Source: Cymbomonas tetramitiformis | Lineage: Eukaryota; Chlorophyta; Pyramimonadophyceae; Pyramimonadales; Pyramimonadaceae | Length of the DNA stretch: 64,000 nt | Direction of reading: 5' to 3' | Assembly (NCBI GenBank): GCA_001247695.2 | Contig: LGRX02024739.1 | Coordinates: forward strand, 1 to 64,000 | Part shown: positions 1 to 10,065 of the stretch, one piece after another | Layout of the letters: each line of letters begins with the position of its first letter | How positions within the stretch are numbered: the first letter of the stretch is position 1 | Made by a program: the position numbers and the translations under genes | Notes under the pieces: model-generated | What the model was told of the DNA's origin: nothing | Seen by the model: the letters and a program-made list of their open reading frames with translations, nothing else | The model's database searches: none

Positions 1-460
1 GTATCAAGGAGGAAGGAGGGGTGGTGTCGTCATCGGTGGGGTCGGCCATCGGCTCGGGGCGCGGTGAAGGCGAGGCGGGCGGCGGGGAGTCGTCGACATC
101 TCGTATCAATATCGAGAGAGGGGTGGTGTTATCGATGGAGGCTGCGACAATGAGCATGATTGCAGTGGCAATGGACATGAGACAATGTCGCACGCCACGT
201 GTCCGCAATTTTATGGGAAATACGCGGTCGGCGTACATTACCTTGCCCGGTTCTTCTTCCAAAATGGACGGGATCGGCAACCATGACGGGTACCGTAGGG
301 TCGTTAGCATGTCTTGGGCGCAACGATGAAAGTCGCGGGGAGTCATGCAAGTTGGTTCGTCCTTGCGATGGCCACAAGTGTAAATCTGAACCATGCCGAC
401 GTTTCTCGACTTACGCGCTTCCAATCTACAAGCGGTTACGTGACAAAGAGCACGCATCAT
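1..460 (-). CDS. Unrecognised open frame running off the left window edge
   Basis: A reading frame on the minus strand stays open from position 484 to base 1 (about 161 codons, first Met at 460) and leaves the window without a stop. The predicted product has a Cys/His-rich stretch (CGHRKDEPTC at about residues 30-40). A hydrophobic segment follows at about 137-181 on the plus strand (MSIATAIMLIVAAS), then an acidic, proline-rich tail. The order of a short hydrophobic helix followed by an acidic or proline-rich tail recalls the C-termini of the Gag-like proteins elsewhere in this window, but I see no clear sequence identity. It lies next to motif-dense DNA that starts near 480, so it may be an exon of a transposon gene. 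I do not recognise a family and assign no function. Confidence 0.3.
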   Translation of the reverse strand, partial: MMRALCHVTACRLEARKSRNVGMVQIYTCGHRKDEPTCMTPRDFHRCAQDMLTTLRYPSWLPIPSILEEEPGKVMYADRVFPIKLRTRGVRHCLMSIATAIMLIVAASIDNTTPLSILIRDVDDSPPPASPSPRPEPMADPTDDDTTPPSSLI

Positions 461-479
461 GTCTTCCGTTTGGCACCTG

Positions 480-1610
480 CCACGTTAGAGTGCAGTTAAG
501 ATGTCGCTAGTACGTCGATACATAGTCTTTACCATGCTAACGGCATCATATGTGTGCGACAGTCATGCGAAGGTCCAAATGGACGATTGTGATTCAAGAG
601 TCCAACTGAAAGTTAGGGCACTTTCAAAGGGTCCTTGAAAAAACGAAATCGCTCACCTTGCATCATTCACGCACGCCACAGTGGTTTCCGCCCATTGGCT
701 AACTCGAAACTTCTTCGTGTGCTCCTCGAAATGTTGACCCAACCGGAAACCCTCCGGACAACCGACGGTATCGGCGGCAAGTGGTACCGCCGGAGTTGAT
801 GGTGCGGAGGTGGCAATATTCACCGGACCACGCGGTGGTGCCAAGGGTACTGGGTGAGGTGCTGGGTGACACATGGCCATTCGGGCTAGTCGTGGCGCAC
901 GCGTTTTGGCCACCGGTCGTTCTTGTCGTTGGAGGGAAAGCCCACGGTGACCCGGGGCCGCACGGGGTGTACTTGCGGACGCCTGCACGAACTGGTCATC
1001 GGATGCATTGGGGGGAAGTTGGCGAGTCCATTGTTCACGTAGCGCGGAGAAATGCTCTCCGGGGCGAAGTGCTTTACGGGGCATCGCAGGCCTGTGACCC
1101 CCCCCCCGTAGGCGCGTTAAGACGTGGTTAGTACGTCATAAAGGAGTCCTAATGCCACACGTTAGGGTGTCATTAGGATACCGTTAGGATGGGCGAACTA
1201 CAGGCATCCTAAAGGCCTCCTAAAGGTGTCCTAACCAGGGAATCTTTTGAGGAATATTCCTCTAGGCATGTTAAGATGTGCACCCTAAAGCACGCCCTTA
1301 GGACACCTTTAACATGTTGTCGCCGTTAGCATGTAGTTAGCACGCCTTTAGCATGCGTGGCGTTAGCATGTTAACGGCGTCTAGTCTCACCTAGTATGCC
1401 GCTAACGGCGTGGCGATAGCATGTTAACGGCGTCTAGTCTCACGTAGTGGGTACCGTAACGGCATACTAACAAAGACGCATGCAAACAAAAAAAAACAAA
1501 AAAAACTGCAAGTTTGGCGTTAGGATACTAAATGGCATCATAAGAGCATGCTACCGGCATAATATCCGCGTAATGTACATGGCATGCTAAAGGGGTACTA
1601 ACGTCATATG
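480..1610. repeat. Motif-dense DNA (GTTAGTATGCC / GGCATACTAAC words), left block
   Basis: Short variants of GTTAGNATGCC, its complement and CCTAACGGCAT recur every 15-40 bp in both orientations, most densely at 1100-1480, with a few copies already at 480-560. The spacing is irregular, so this is not a simple tandem repeat. It resembles the transposase-binding subterminal arrays of CACTA-type elements. A 143-codon frame at 653-1084 (-) lies inside the block, but I cannot recognise it and its composition does not argue strongly for coding. The same words return at 3285-3830. Confidence 0.6.
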
Positions 1611-2534
1611 ACTTGTATGACATAAGCTATAAGACCCAAAAATAGCGAAAAAAACAAAAAAACAAAAATTTGGCAGGGAAATGGGCAAGTTGAAGGGAAC
1701 ACACCCCTCCAAGCAAAATGTTGGTTTTGTTTTTTTTGCCATAGATATGAAGCATTTTGTGCGCACGATTTTTCAAAATGCGCAGGAGCAAAAAAATAAA
1801 TATAAACAAAAGAAATAAAATGAAAAGTTCTCACCGCACCGCACCGCACCGCACCGTCGCGTCGCGTGTCCGAGACAGACCGACCGCGACCTGCGCCGAC
1901 CTGCGCTGGTCACTCGAGCGCGACAGCCGCGACGCGACAGGGACAGCGACAGCCGAACGACAGCGACATTGATTCACGATACTGATACTGTACTCATTGT
2001 CATACTATCCGATACTCATACAGATACTGTGACACAGGTGACACGCGACAGTCGACTGCGACTCGAGTGATGCGGGATGCCGCTGCCGATGCCGCGAGCC
2101 CGCGACGACCAGTTCGAGTTGAATATTCAAGCGAAGGGGAAGCTGAACGTTGTTGAAGTGGAATACACTCAACACTGTGTCCATCGAACTACAATAAAGA
2201 AACTTTAAGTATTCACAAGTCAAAGGCAGCGGTGAACGCAGAGTTATCGGGTAGTGGGTGCTGTTTTATGTTTGTTCTTGGTATCATAAAAATACTGCAC
2301 TACGCTACATATTCATAGTGAATGCGAGTGCTACTGTAATTTTTCTGCGCGCATGTCGGTGTGCTTAGCATCGAATTGAGGGGTGAACGAGAAGTAAGTT
2401 CTCGCTAGTCGTATGAACTAGATGAAGTTGGTTAAATTCCAACTCACCCCACTTGGCCTTCTTATTTTCCTTTGCTACTCTTATATTTCATCTTATGATA
2501 TTTTTGCGCTTTACTATCCATTGGTTTTGAGTTG
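1611..2534. other. No recognisable gene
   Basis: This is AT-rich sequence with short homopolymer runs (1650-1810), a small CGCAC repeat near 1834-1852, and a GC-rich CGACAG-rich stretch at 1855-2100. Small open frames occur, but none has a recognisable domain. I see no RNA gene. Confidence 0.5.
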
Positions 2535-2540
2535 CGCGTT

Positions 2541-2960
2541 GTTTTTCAGATCGGCTGAAAATGAGCGAGTGGAAAGAACTAATTTTCAGCCCATGACCAA
2601 CACCAAGACCTAAGGTGTGTGCGCTATCTTTCCTAGGTTGGTACATAAGAATTTGCGCGTTTGTGTTATGTGCTTGCTTTAATAAGCGTGGGTTTCTTTG
2701 TTGCGCTTTATTTTTCAGATCGGTTGAAAAGGAGCGAGTAGAGAAAGCAAATTTTCAGCCCATGACCAACGCCAAGACTTAAGGTAAAAGCTATACCCTT
2801 TCTAAGTTAGAACCTAAGCTGTTGTGCTTTTGTGTGAAGTTTCTCACTTGACTAAGTGTTGGTTTATTGTTCCACTTGCTTTTTCAGATCGAATGAGAAT
2901 GGGCGAGTGGAAAATCTCGGAAGGTTTTACTCCAAGACCAACGCCGAGATTTCTCGCTTG
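2541..2960 (+). repeat. Three exon-like 65-bp repeat units with splice-site-like edges
   Basis: Three related units lie at 2550-2614, 2719-2783 and about 2888-2955. Units 1 and 2 are both 65 bp, each preceded by a T-rich tract ending in CAG and followed by AAG|GT. They share the words ATCGG.TGAAAA, GAGCGAGT and TTTTCAGCCCATGACCAA. The third unit has diverged in its second half. The spacing between units is about 170 bp. Because 65 is not a multiple of three and the units contain stops, they do not look like protein-coding exons. They could be exons of a non-coding transcript or a tandem duplication inside a transposon intron. Confidence 0.55.
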
Positions 2961-3284
2961 TTGCACGTTGTTTTAAAGAGATTAGGTTGATTCCCTAGAG
3001 GCAATTTTCGGACTAGAGCCTTGTTTTGAGCGAATTAGGCTACGAATGGGGCAGCCCTACTTACGATTGGATTGTATTGTGGATAGTAAAAATATTAACG
3101 TTTCTAGACTTGTCAAAGTGCATTCAACCACGCATATGCTTTGTTGTGCATCACACTTGTTTATCACACCTGTTGTGCATCACACTCACCAATCACAATG
3201 TATCTCGCACCTCACAATGCATATGCCTTCGCATCAAGCTTCCCCCGATATGAATACTCGCAACGTTCGCGTTTGACTGCTTGT

Positions 3285-3830
3285 GTAGTTATGGCATAGT
3301 TAGTATGCGTTTAGTATGCGCCCTAACACACTAAAGCTATGCTAAAACCAACGTTAGTATGCCTTTGCTATGTCCCAGATAGCATGTCGTTAGGACGCCT
3401 TTAGGGTGTCGGTGTTAGTATGTCCTAACGTCGTCCTATTAACATCATAATGGCATCCTAACGCCAGTTATAGTGCATGTGTTAGTATGTCCTAACGTCG
3501 TCCTACGAGCATCATAATGGCATCCTAACGCCTGTTAATATGCATATGTTAGTATGTCCTAACGTCGTCCTACGAACATCATAACGGCATCCTAAAACCA
3601 GTTAAGATGCATGTGTTAGGGGCGTCCTAACGGCATCATATGCACGTACTAACGGGTCGTTAAGACGTATGGCGTTAGTATGCCGTTAATATCTAGTCTC
3701 ACGTAGTGGGTACCGTAACGGTATCCTAACCGCATACTAGCGGCATACTAACTTGACTACATATACTGCTGTTAGTATGCCTTTAGTACACCTTTAGTAC
3801 ACATACTACAATTTCCTAGGACCGTAGGGG
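3285..3830. repeat. Motif-dense DNA (GTTAGTATGCC words), right block
   Basis: This block has the same word family as 480-1610. GTTAGTATG..CTAACGTCGTCCTA..CATCATAATGGCATCCTAA appears as a longer near-tandem unit at about 3415, 3480 and 3548. The block ends at about 3830, where the truncated chromovirus begins. Together with the left block it suggests a DNA transposon whose left end is outside the window. I could not find a convincing terminal inverted repeat at 3830. Confidence 0.55.
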
Positions 3831-3832
3831 GG

Positions 3833-5076
3833 AGTGCCCCGTTTGTCAGCGCCAGAAAACGAGGCGACACAAGCCTTATGGTCAGGCACATATACGATAT
3901 TCCGTGCCTAAGACAAAATGGCTAGATGTATCTCTTGATTGGATCACTGACCTGCCTATCACCACTAATGGGCACGACAGTATATTTGTGGTAATGTGCC
4001 AATTCTCTCATCGTTGTCATCTCATTCCCTTCAGCATGACCTGGACAGCTCAGCATACTGCTTCTATCTATATGCAGCATATCTTCAAGCTCCATGGTCT
4101 TCCGAGGAACATCATCTCAGATCGAGACCCCAGATTCACCTCTACATTCTGGCAGACACTGTGGAAATCTACTGGTACGAGATTGTCCATGACATCGTCA
4201 CACCATCCACAGTCGAATGCTGCCAATGAGAGGAGCCATGCCTTCATTGAGGACATCCTCAGGTAATTTTCAAATTGTTGATTCATGATTTGATTTCACC
4301 ATCCTCTGGTTTATAAACTGATTAAGTAGTATTTTTACATCCTCAGGTGTTGTTGCAATGATACTTCAGCCAATTCGTGGGAGGACAAGTTGCCTCTGGT
4401 GGAGTTTGCAATTAACAATACCGTTTCTGCATCAACTGGTTATTCACCATTTTATCTCGACTCGATGGCGCAACCACTTTCGCCTCATGACCTGGTTATC
4501 ACTATTCCGCCAGAAGCTCCTGTTCCAATACAAAGAGCTATTCGAGATCATTTTGACCAGTACTCGGCTATTCATGCCAACGCGGTAGATAACATTTCCC
4601 GAGCAGCAGAAATTAGCCAAGCCAGATTCAATAAGACTCACATGCCTAAGCAGTTTGCAGTTGGGCAGAAAGTTCTTTTACGGACCGAGTTTATTCAATG
4701 GACTAGTTTGACAGAGGCAGGCAGACACTTTAAACAGCCATATATTGGGCCGTTCACCATTTCCAAAGTGCTTAGCCATGGACGTGCATACGAGTTAGAT
4801 TTCGGAGATCTTGATATCCGTATTCATCCGGTACAGCCTGTTTCCAGATTAGAGCTGTACAACGACTCGATTCAAGCACCTTTGCCTCTGCCACAGATGA
4901 TCACCGAAGAAGGGCAACCACTATTTGAGATATCACATATACTCTCGGATAAATTCACTAGAGGTGTCAAATACTATTTAGTACGATATGCAGGCTACGG
5001 TCCTGAGCATGACACCTGGGTCAAAGCCACAGAGCTGACCAATGCAGCAGACATTATAGCTGCCTATGAAGGCTAG
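3833..5076 (+). pseudogene. Chromovirus integrase-chromodomain fragment
   Basis: The fragment begins inside the HHCC zinc finger (ECPVCQRQKTR). It contains the integrase core with the first catalytic Asp in SLDWITDLP, the second in ISDRDPRF and the Glu in the QSNAANERSHAF region. After an 84-bp intron-like interval (4263-4346, GT...AG) the frame resumes at the CCCNDTSANSWED segment. It continues through the C-terminal integrase region with a YIGPF motif to a chromodomain (YYLVRYAGYGPEHDTW). Gag, protease, reverse transcriptase and RNase H are absent, so it cannot act alone. It is the closest relative of the copy ending at 52600 and differs at scattered positions. Confidence 0.88.
4263..4346 (+). 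other. Intron-like interval in integrase (GT...AG)
   Basis: An 84-bp non-coding interval splits the integrase frame. It starts with GTAATT and ends with TTTTTACATCCTCAG, and removing it rejoins the frame within an AGG codon. The flanking word ACATCCTCAGGT occurs at both ends, so a small insertion with target duplication is an alternative. The full-length copy has the same interval at 51794-51870, but there the last two bases are GG instead of AG. Confidence 0.6.
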
Positions 5077-5264
5077 ACATTATATTAAGCCTTATGCCCT
5101 TACTTCTTGTAATATATACTAATACATGTCGATCATCTATATAACCTTGCTCTTAATGTTTATCATTATGTTGCATTGAAGCGGGAATTGATCCTTCCTT
5201 GCTAAAGGTGTAGTGAGCCTTGTTCAAAATCATACCCTTGCACAGATACGCACACATGCGAGAT

Positions 5265-6190
5265 TATAGCTGGCAATTTACCGGGTAAAGGATTTTGGCC
5301 CTTGGTAATACCGGGTAAAATACCGGTAATACTTTGAGTGGTATTACCGAGGTAATACTATTCTGGGATTTTTGGCAATAATTAAAACGATCATGGGGCA
5401 TCACGCACACATTATTATTGGGAGCCATACAAGTGTGCTCCTAGAGGCTTTGATGTATGCGCAATCGATCTAAGAAGGTGGCGAGACCAAATTCGAATGT
5501 TGTCGCCACCAAAACGAACAAAAACTACTTGCCAGAAAGTACAGACAGCCGCCCCGATTTTGGGGATTGGTTACATGCTGCACTCTCGGGTGCCGTCACC
5601 TGCCGTACAAATGTGCTCCTAGAGGCTTTGATGTATGTGCAATCGATCTATGAAGGTGGCTAGACCAAATTCGAATGTCGTCGCCACCGAAACGAACAAA
5701 AACTACTTCTCAGAAAGTACAGACAGCCGCCCCGATTTTCGGGATTGGTAATACCCTTACCCGGTATTACCAATGGTAAAATTTGGTATTTTGGCATGGA
5801 GGACGGTCAGAGTGTCCTAAGAAGGGTGAATCCATGACGGATATCTCTCGTGTTGCCACGCAGGGATGTACTCGCGTTGTGAACTGTTTAGACTTTGAGC
5901 ACGTCTCACCCTCTCACGGAATGGGGATGTTGGAAATCGTCCTGGCGTGACGGCTGAGAAGCCGTTGATTTGATTTTTTCCCATGGTAAAATGGGTAAAA
6001 TCGATGGTAATACGGGGGTAATACCCGGCAATACCCATACCCGGTATTACCGATGGTAAAACTTTTTGGTAACGTGCGGTAATACCCCCCTGCACTAGGG
6101 TAAGGCCTTTTGGGGGCAAAGTAATACTTGGTAAAATACTGGTAATACCTATACCTAGTATTACCTTTGGTAAAATTCGTGCCAGCCATA
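5265..6190. mobile_element. hAT-like MITE, 926 bp
   Basis: The element interrupts sequence that is continuous in the sister copy near 52790. It is flanked by the 8-bp duplication TGCGAGAT (5257-5264 and 6191-6198). Its ends are inverted: TATAGCTGGCA on the left and TATGGCTGGCA reading in from the right. Inside, words such as GGTAATACC and GGGTAAAA recur in both orientations near each end. No transposase frame is present, so it would be non-autonomous. An 8-bp duplication with short TIRs fits the hAT superfamily. Confidence 0.82.
5434..5745 (+). repeat. 178-bp direct duplication inside the MITE
   Basis: Two units start at 5434 and 5612 with TGTGCTCCTAGAGGC and stay similar through GACAGCCGCCCCGATTTT. 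The second unit ends at about 5745. The units differ at scattered bases, so the duplication is not brand new. Confidence 0.75.
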
Positions 6191-7032
6191 TGCGAGATAT
6201 CATATCTGTGGATAAATAAAAACTGCTAAATGCTACCTTTGCCAAAACCGTGGTTTGTCATCGGATTCTTGGCCAGTCATCCGAAGCTACCGGAGACATT
6301 GACTGAGGTAGACGGAGTTGTGATCCTAAGTTGTGCTTGACAAACATAACTGAATAAATTTCACATTAGTACGTGGCGAATCCATTCTCACTCATCGCGA
6401 TAGATGTTCGTCAAAGCGTGCGTACTGGACAAAAATATTGAGGAGTTGAGCAGACCGGTTGAGGATTATAAGTCCAATTCCGTTAAGCAGGGCCGCTCCG
6501 TTTGCATTAAAAACAAGCCCCAAAAATCGGGCTCCCCATCGCCACCTAGGATCCTCCAAAGTAGCTTAAGGAGGGGAGGAAGGGTTGGGTGCACTATATC
6601 AGGCCGAGAATCGTTCGATTATAAATTGTTAAATCGTGGGATCATCGTTCGCGCAAAGCGACGACGGCTAGCGCAAATAATCCGTAACGTAGACTTCGGA
6701 TGCTTTGAATCGTCTAGTACATACATGATAACGTGTGGATCAATCAGTAATCCAGCGTCAATCTGTATCACGAAAACGCTCTTCATTGAACCTTGAAACG
6801 TCACTCTGAAATACGATACGATTTCCAGAAAGGTGGGCTACATCCTAAGAACTGTAAGGTGAGGGACTAAAGTGGACTCAGTTCCCCCCAATAACCTAAA
6901 AACACCATGAGGGACGCCTCAAATCGGTGTAAGAAGACTGGTACCAGCAAGAAGCGACAACAACAAAGACATCATAGACATATACAAAGGTATGCCCGTT
7001 GTGAGGTCACAACTCTTTTAAGAGGGGAGATC

Positions 7033-7610
7033 TGTCGGGGTCATGACCGATGACATATGTGTCATACATGTCATACGTGTCATACCTGTCAGACATGTCA
7101 TACCATGTCATGTCATATATTTATGACAGTCGACAGTATGGTCGACCATGACTGTACATGTCGAGTCGCGTCATATATTTATGACAGTCGTCAGTACGGT
7201 CGACGATGACTGTACATGTCGCCAGATGATAATGTCATATCATCAGGCATCCCTGTCATCGAGAGTTCGTATGTCGAACTCGAAGATGGCAAAGCAAAGA
7301 TACATCTTGAATACAAACAAGAACCATCTTGGCTTTCAGCATGCGCGGAACTCGCATGCGCAGCATGAACGAACTAGTCGTTATTACCATGCTGGTCGTT
7401 CAACCTACGTCTCGGGTTCACAACCCAATGGCGGTACCATCTAAGATGATGGGAGACGTAAGATACAAAAGTGAGGAAGCGTTGTGCTTCAGCAGATCTT
7501 CTTACAGAGACTGCACTCACAAACCCGCTCATCCGTACACTTGCATTGCTGTCCAAACTTTGCAGTGTTTATTTTGTATACTGATAATATATTCACGGCG
7601 CTTGTCGACA
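7033..7610 (+). repeat. Diverged 3' LTR of the truncated chromovirus
   Basis: It starts TGTCGGGGTCATGACC directly after the polypurine tract and carries the same CATGTCATACGTGTCAT short repeats as the LTRs at 43445 and 53613. Alignment by eye fades after about 7560, so the exact end, just before the Gag-like frame at 7621, is uncertain. Confidence 0.7.
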
Positions 7611-7620
7611 TAGCCGTATC

Positions 7621-9261
7621 ATGCTTGATGTGAAGATTTCTGATGAGTGTGACCCTGATGCAGGGATTCGCCTTTTTAACAACTGTCTTCGGGATGCACA
7701 GCGTCTGACGACGCTGCCCGAGGATGCTGTTAAAAGGCAGTTCCTCTCTGCTCTGTCTGGGCAGGTTTACGCCACGCTGGTTGACTCGTTTGCTCGAGCT
7801 GACCAGCGTGCGGCTGTGAGTCTGCTCACCCTGCAGGCGCGCGTGCGCGAGCAGTACCGCTGCGGGCGGCTCTCGGGCAAGCGCACTGCGGGGCGCCCCA
7901 TGTCAGTAGCATCTTGCACCACTGACACTGGCCTGGCTTCGGCCATTGAACGGCTCAGTGCTCAGTTGGTCAGGTTGCAGCGGGATGTGGATTCCCTTAA
8001 GAGGGGTGGCCCCAAGCCGCCTCCTGGGAAACACACTCCGCGCAACTTCCACCGACCTGGAGTGCAGCCGCTTGCTCATTCCGCCTCTTCGGAGATGGCT
8101 TTTGACAAGCGGTCTGGCACCTTTGTCCCAACGTGCAGGCACGAAAAGTGCCGCGCCGTTGGGTCAAAGTATTGGCTCAGTGAGTGTCCTCACAAGGACA
8201 CTCACCCGTTGTCCATTTCGGCATCCTACTGCCAAGCCGTCGAGTCTTATGACTCCGACGTGCTTGCCCTTCGTTTTCAGCGGTACTATGACGCTGGAGA
8301 TGAAGGGTCCATGGAGCACTTATGTGCTCTCGTGGGGCAACCTGAAATCTGTGAGCTATCTGCACATTCCTTTGCTCCAGAGCCTACGGCTCTGCAGCAG
8401 TTCAAGGATGCTGCTGCCTCTGCTGAGTCTGCACCTACTGAGCATCTCTCTATTGGCCGTGTTGCATTTTCTGCGGTCAGCGGTCCGCTTGCTGGTGGTG
8501 TCGCTGAGCCGGCCACTGACAAGCAGCTGCTGCCGCGGGCCTCTGCACCTGTGCATGATGAGCCGGTTGACCTGCATGAGGTTAGCCGTGCCACCTTTGT
8601 GCCACCGTCTGCCTCTCTGTCTCTCGGCCACGTGGCTCCTGCTGACAATTCTTTCAAGACTTTTAACACTATCCACCCTGACTGGCTTGACGTTGAGCCT
8701 GAGCCTGTTGAGGTGTGTGATTCCGATGATGATGGGGAGGGCTCCAACTACCCTCCTGGTGTCTGCCTGACTGAAATTGAGGGGGGTGCACCGCCGGCGG
8801 CTGCAGCATTTCGGCGGTTCGGAGTCCCCAGAGGCTCCAGGCCATTTGGCATTGGTGAATTTGCCCTCACTCTTTTTATGGTGGCTACGTTTCTGTTCAG
8901 TGCTACGGCGATGCCGACCCTCGTGGTCGGCGGTGGTGTCAGGGGCCTGGTTGAGCCCGGAGCCACTTACGGCTACGGTTCACTACAGTTCCATGGTGCA
9001 CTACTGGATTCTCTTTACCCGCCTGTGGTTCTTGCTGGTTCGTCATTGCCGCCGCGGGATGTGCGGCAGTTCTTTTCTCAATCGACCGCGGCTACTTACC
9101 AGTCTGGTGATTCTATCATTCCATTCTGGGATCCGCCTGACCCGCTTGGGTCTGGTGGTGTCGGAACTTATCAATTCTCATCTCAACTTACTTCGGATGT
9201 TTTCCTGCCTTGGGATCCGTCTGCTGAACTCGGCTCTGCCGACCAGCTTTACAGTGGCTAG
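7621..9261 (+). pseudogene. Gag-like protein of LTR element A, 5'-truncated
   Basis: A 546-codon frame begins in the middle of the Gag-like domain. Its first residues (LDVKISDECDPDAGIRLFN) align with the region about 200 residues into the intact relative at 12863-15163. The missing N-terminus was removed where the old chromovirus joins at about 7610. The Arg/Gln motif (DQRAAVSLLTLQARVREQY) matches DQRAAHDLLTIQQWVRECY of the relatives. At about residue 170 there is a degenerate zinc motif that lacks the His. An acidic spacer (DSDDDGEG) follows, then a hydrophobic helix at about residues 414-434 (FALTLFMVATFLFSATA) and a proline/serine-rich tail. The frame itself is unbroken but the protein is incomplete. 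Confidence 0.75.
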
Positions 9262-9443
9262 ATTGTTTTATTTCTTATCCTGGAGGTGTGATTAGCCTTA
9301 GCCGCAGTGGTGGGTTGTGCCGGGACAAGTCCCCGGGCACCCAGCTAGAAGTATATCTGTTTCCAGTGAAGTGTTGTTTGTTGTCTGTTTAGTTTGCTCC
9401 GCTTGCCTAGCTCCATTGGCTACGGTCACAGCTCCGGGTGGTG

Positions 9444-9560
9444 TGCTGGACTTTAGGTTCAGGGTTATTATTATGGGCTCTGATAGCCCCTAGCCTGACC
9501 TGTCTCTGATCGGAACCGTGACTCCGCTAGTAGCTAGGATGACAGTACAGTAGTACCGTA
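9444..9560 (+). repeat. Start of element A 3' LTR
   Basis: GGGTGGTG is followed by TGCTGGACTTTAGG at 9444. This is the same polypurine/LTR junction seen in elements B, C, G and E2. The LTR appears to be cut by the non-LTR retrotransposon at about 9560, and I could not find its other end. Confidence 0.55.
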
Positions 9561-9563
9561 CTG

Positions 9564-10065
9564 TCAGTCATTATTTCGTATTATCCGGGTTTCCGAGATG
9601 CATAATAAAAGCACTCGGCCGGACTGTTTATGGAGCTTAGCCTGTTTGTTTTCACCGAGCGGAACACCTGTTCTCGCAACATCCGAATAATCATCCTTAT
9701 AGCATCCACCACCTGGGAGAACATAGGGGTCATCGCCCGTCCAATAGCCATGTGGGATGAATGGAATGGTGGTGTGCGGGAATCTGAAAACAAGTTTAAA
9801 GCCTTTATCAAACCACCTCTTTTGGTTTTTAGGAGACAACGGTAATATCCATGTTCCTGAAAATCCAGAAACGGTGTTAGCCGCTTTATGGCCCATTTCT
9901 AAGGTAGTCATGACTGCCGATGATTTCCCTTTATGTTTGCCGTCAAAAGGGGGATTGCCATAGACTATTCTACCAATGCCTGTAATCGGGTCAACATAAG
10001 CATCCCAAGCAAGGCCCATCAAAGCCTATTTTTCCTTGATGACATAAAGGCCTGAGGGTTTTTTT
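9564..10065 (-). pseudogene. PCIF1-like adenine methyltransferase module of the non-LTR element
   Basis: The frame from about 10022 to 9564 contains VYGNPPFDG, a textbook NPPF motif IV of amino-methyltransferases. It is followed by a TWILPLSP strand and an FRFPHTTIPFIPHGYW segment. Upstream in the neighbouring frame is CELFSNPLNAHP. The pair 'SPLN box then NPPF' is the arrangement of the PCIF1 (cap m6Am) methyltransferase family. The two halves are joined across an A-tract indel near 10055 and a stop at about 10024. Known PCIF1 proteins methylate adenine, but the substrate here is unknown. A different NPPF-type DNA or RNA methyltransferase is possible. The copy is broken and probably inactive. 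Confidence 0.55.

Larger units (their letters stand above)
3831..7610 (+). mobile_element. 5'-truncated Ty3/gypsy chromovirus (old copy) with MITE insertion
   Basis: The sequence from 3831 matches the full-length element at 43445-54161, starting at the equivalent of about 51361 (the C-x2-C part of the integrase zinc finger). It continues through the integrase core, chromodomain, 3' untranslated region, polypurine tract (AGAGGGGAGA) and a diverged 3' LTR. The 5' two-thirds are missing. A 926-bp hAT-like element interrupts the 3' untranslated part. The LTR is clearly more diverged than the two LTRs of the full-length copy, so this insertion is older. Confidence 0.85.

Noticed and set aside
653..1084. 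143-codon minus-strand gene
   Set aside because: No domain, a competing plus-strand frame of similar length, and it lies within motif-dense DNA. Kept only as a note in the repeat entry.
1100..3830. Complete TIR transposon with ends at about 1100 and 3830
   Set aside because: I compared the two edges (CCCCCCGTAGG and GGACCGTAGGGG) and they are not a convincing inverted pair; motif copies continue left to about 480.
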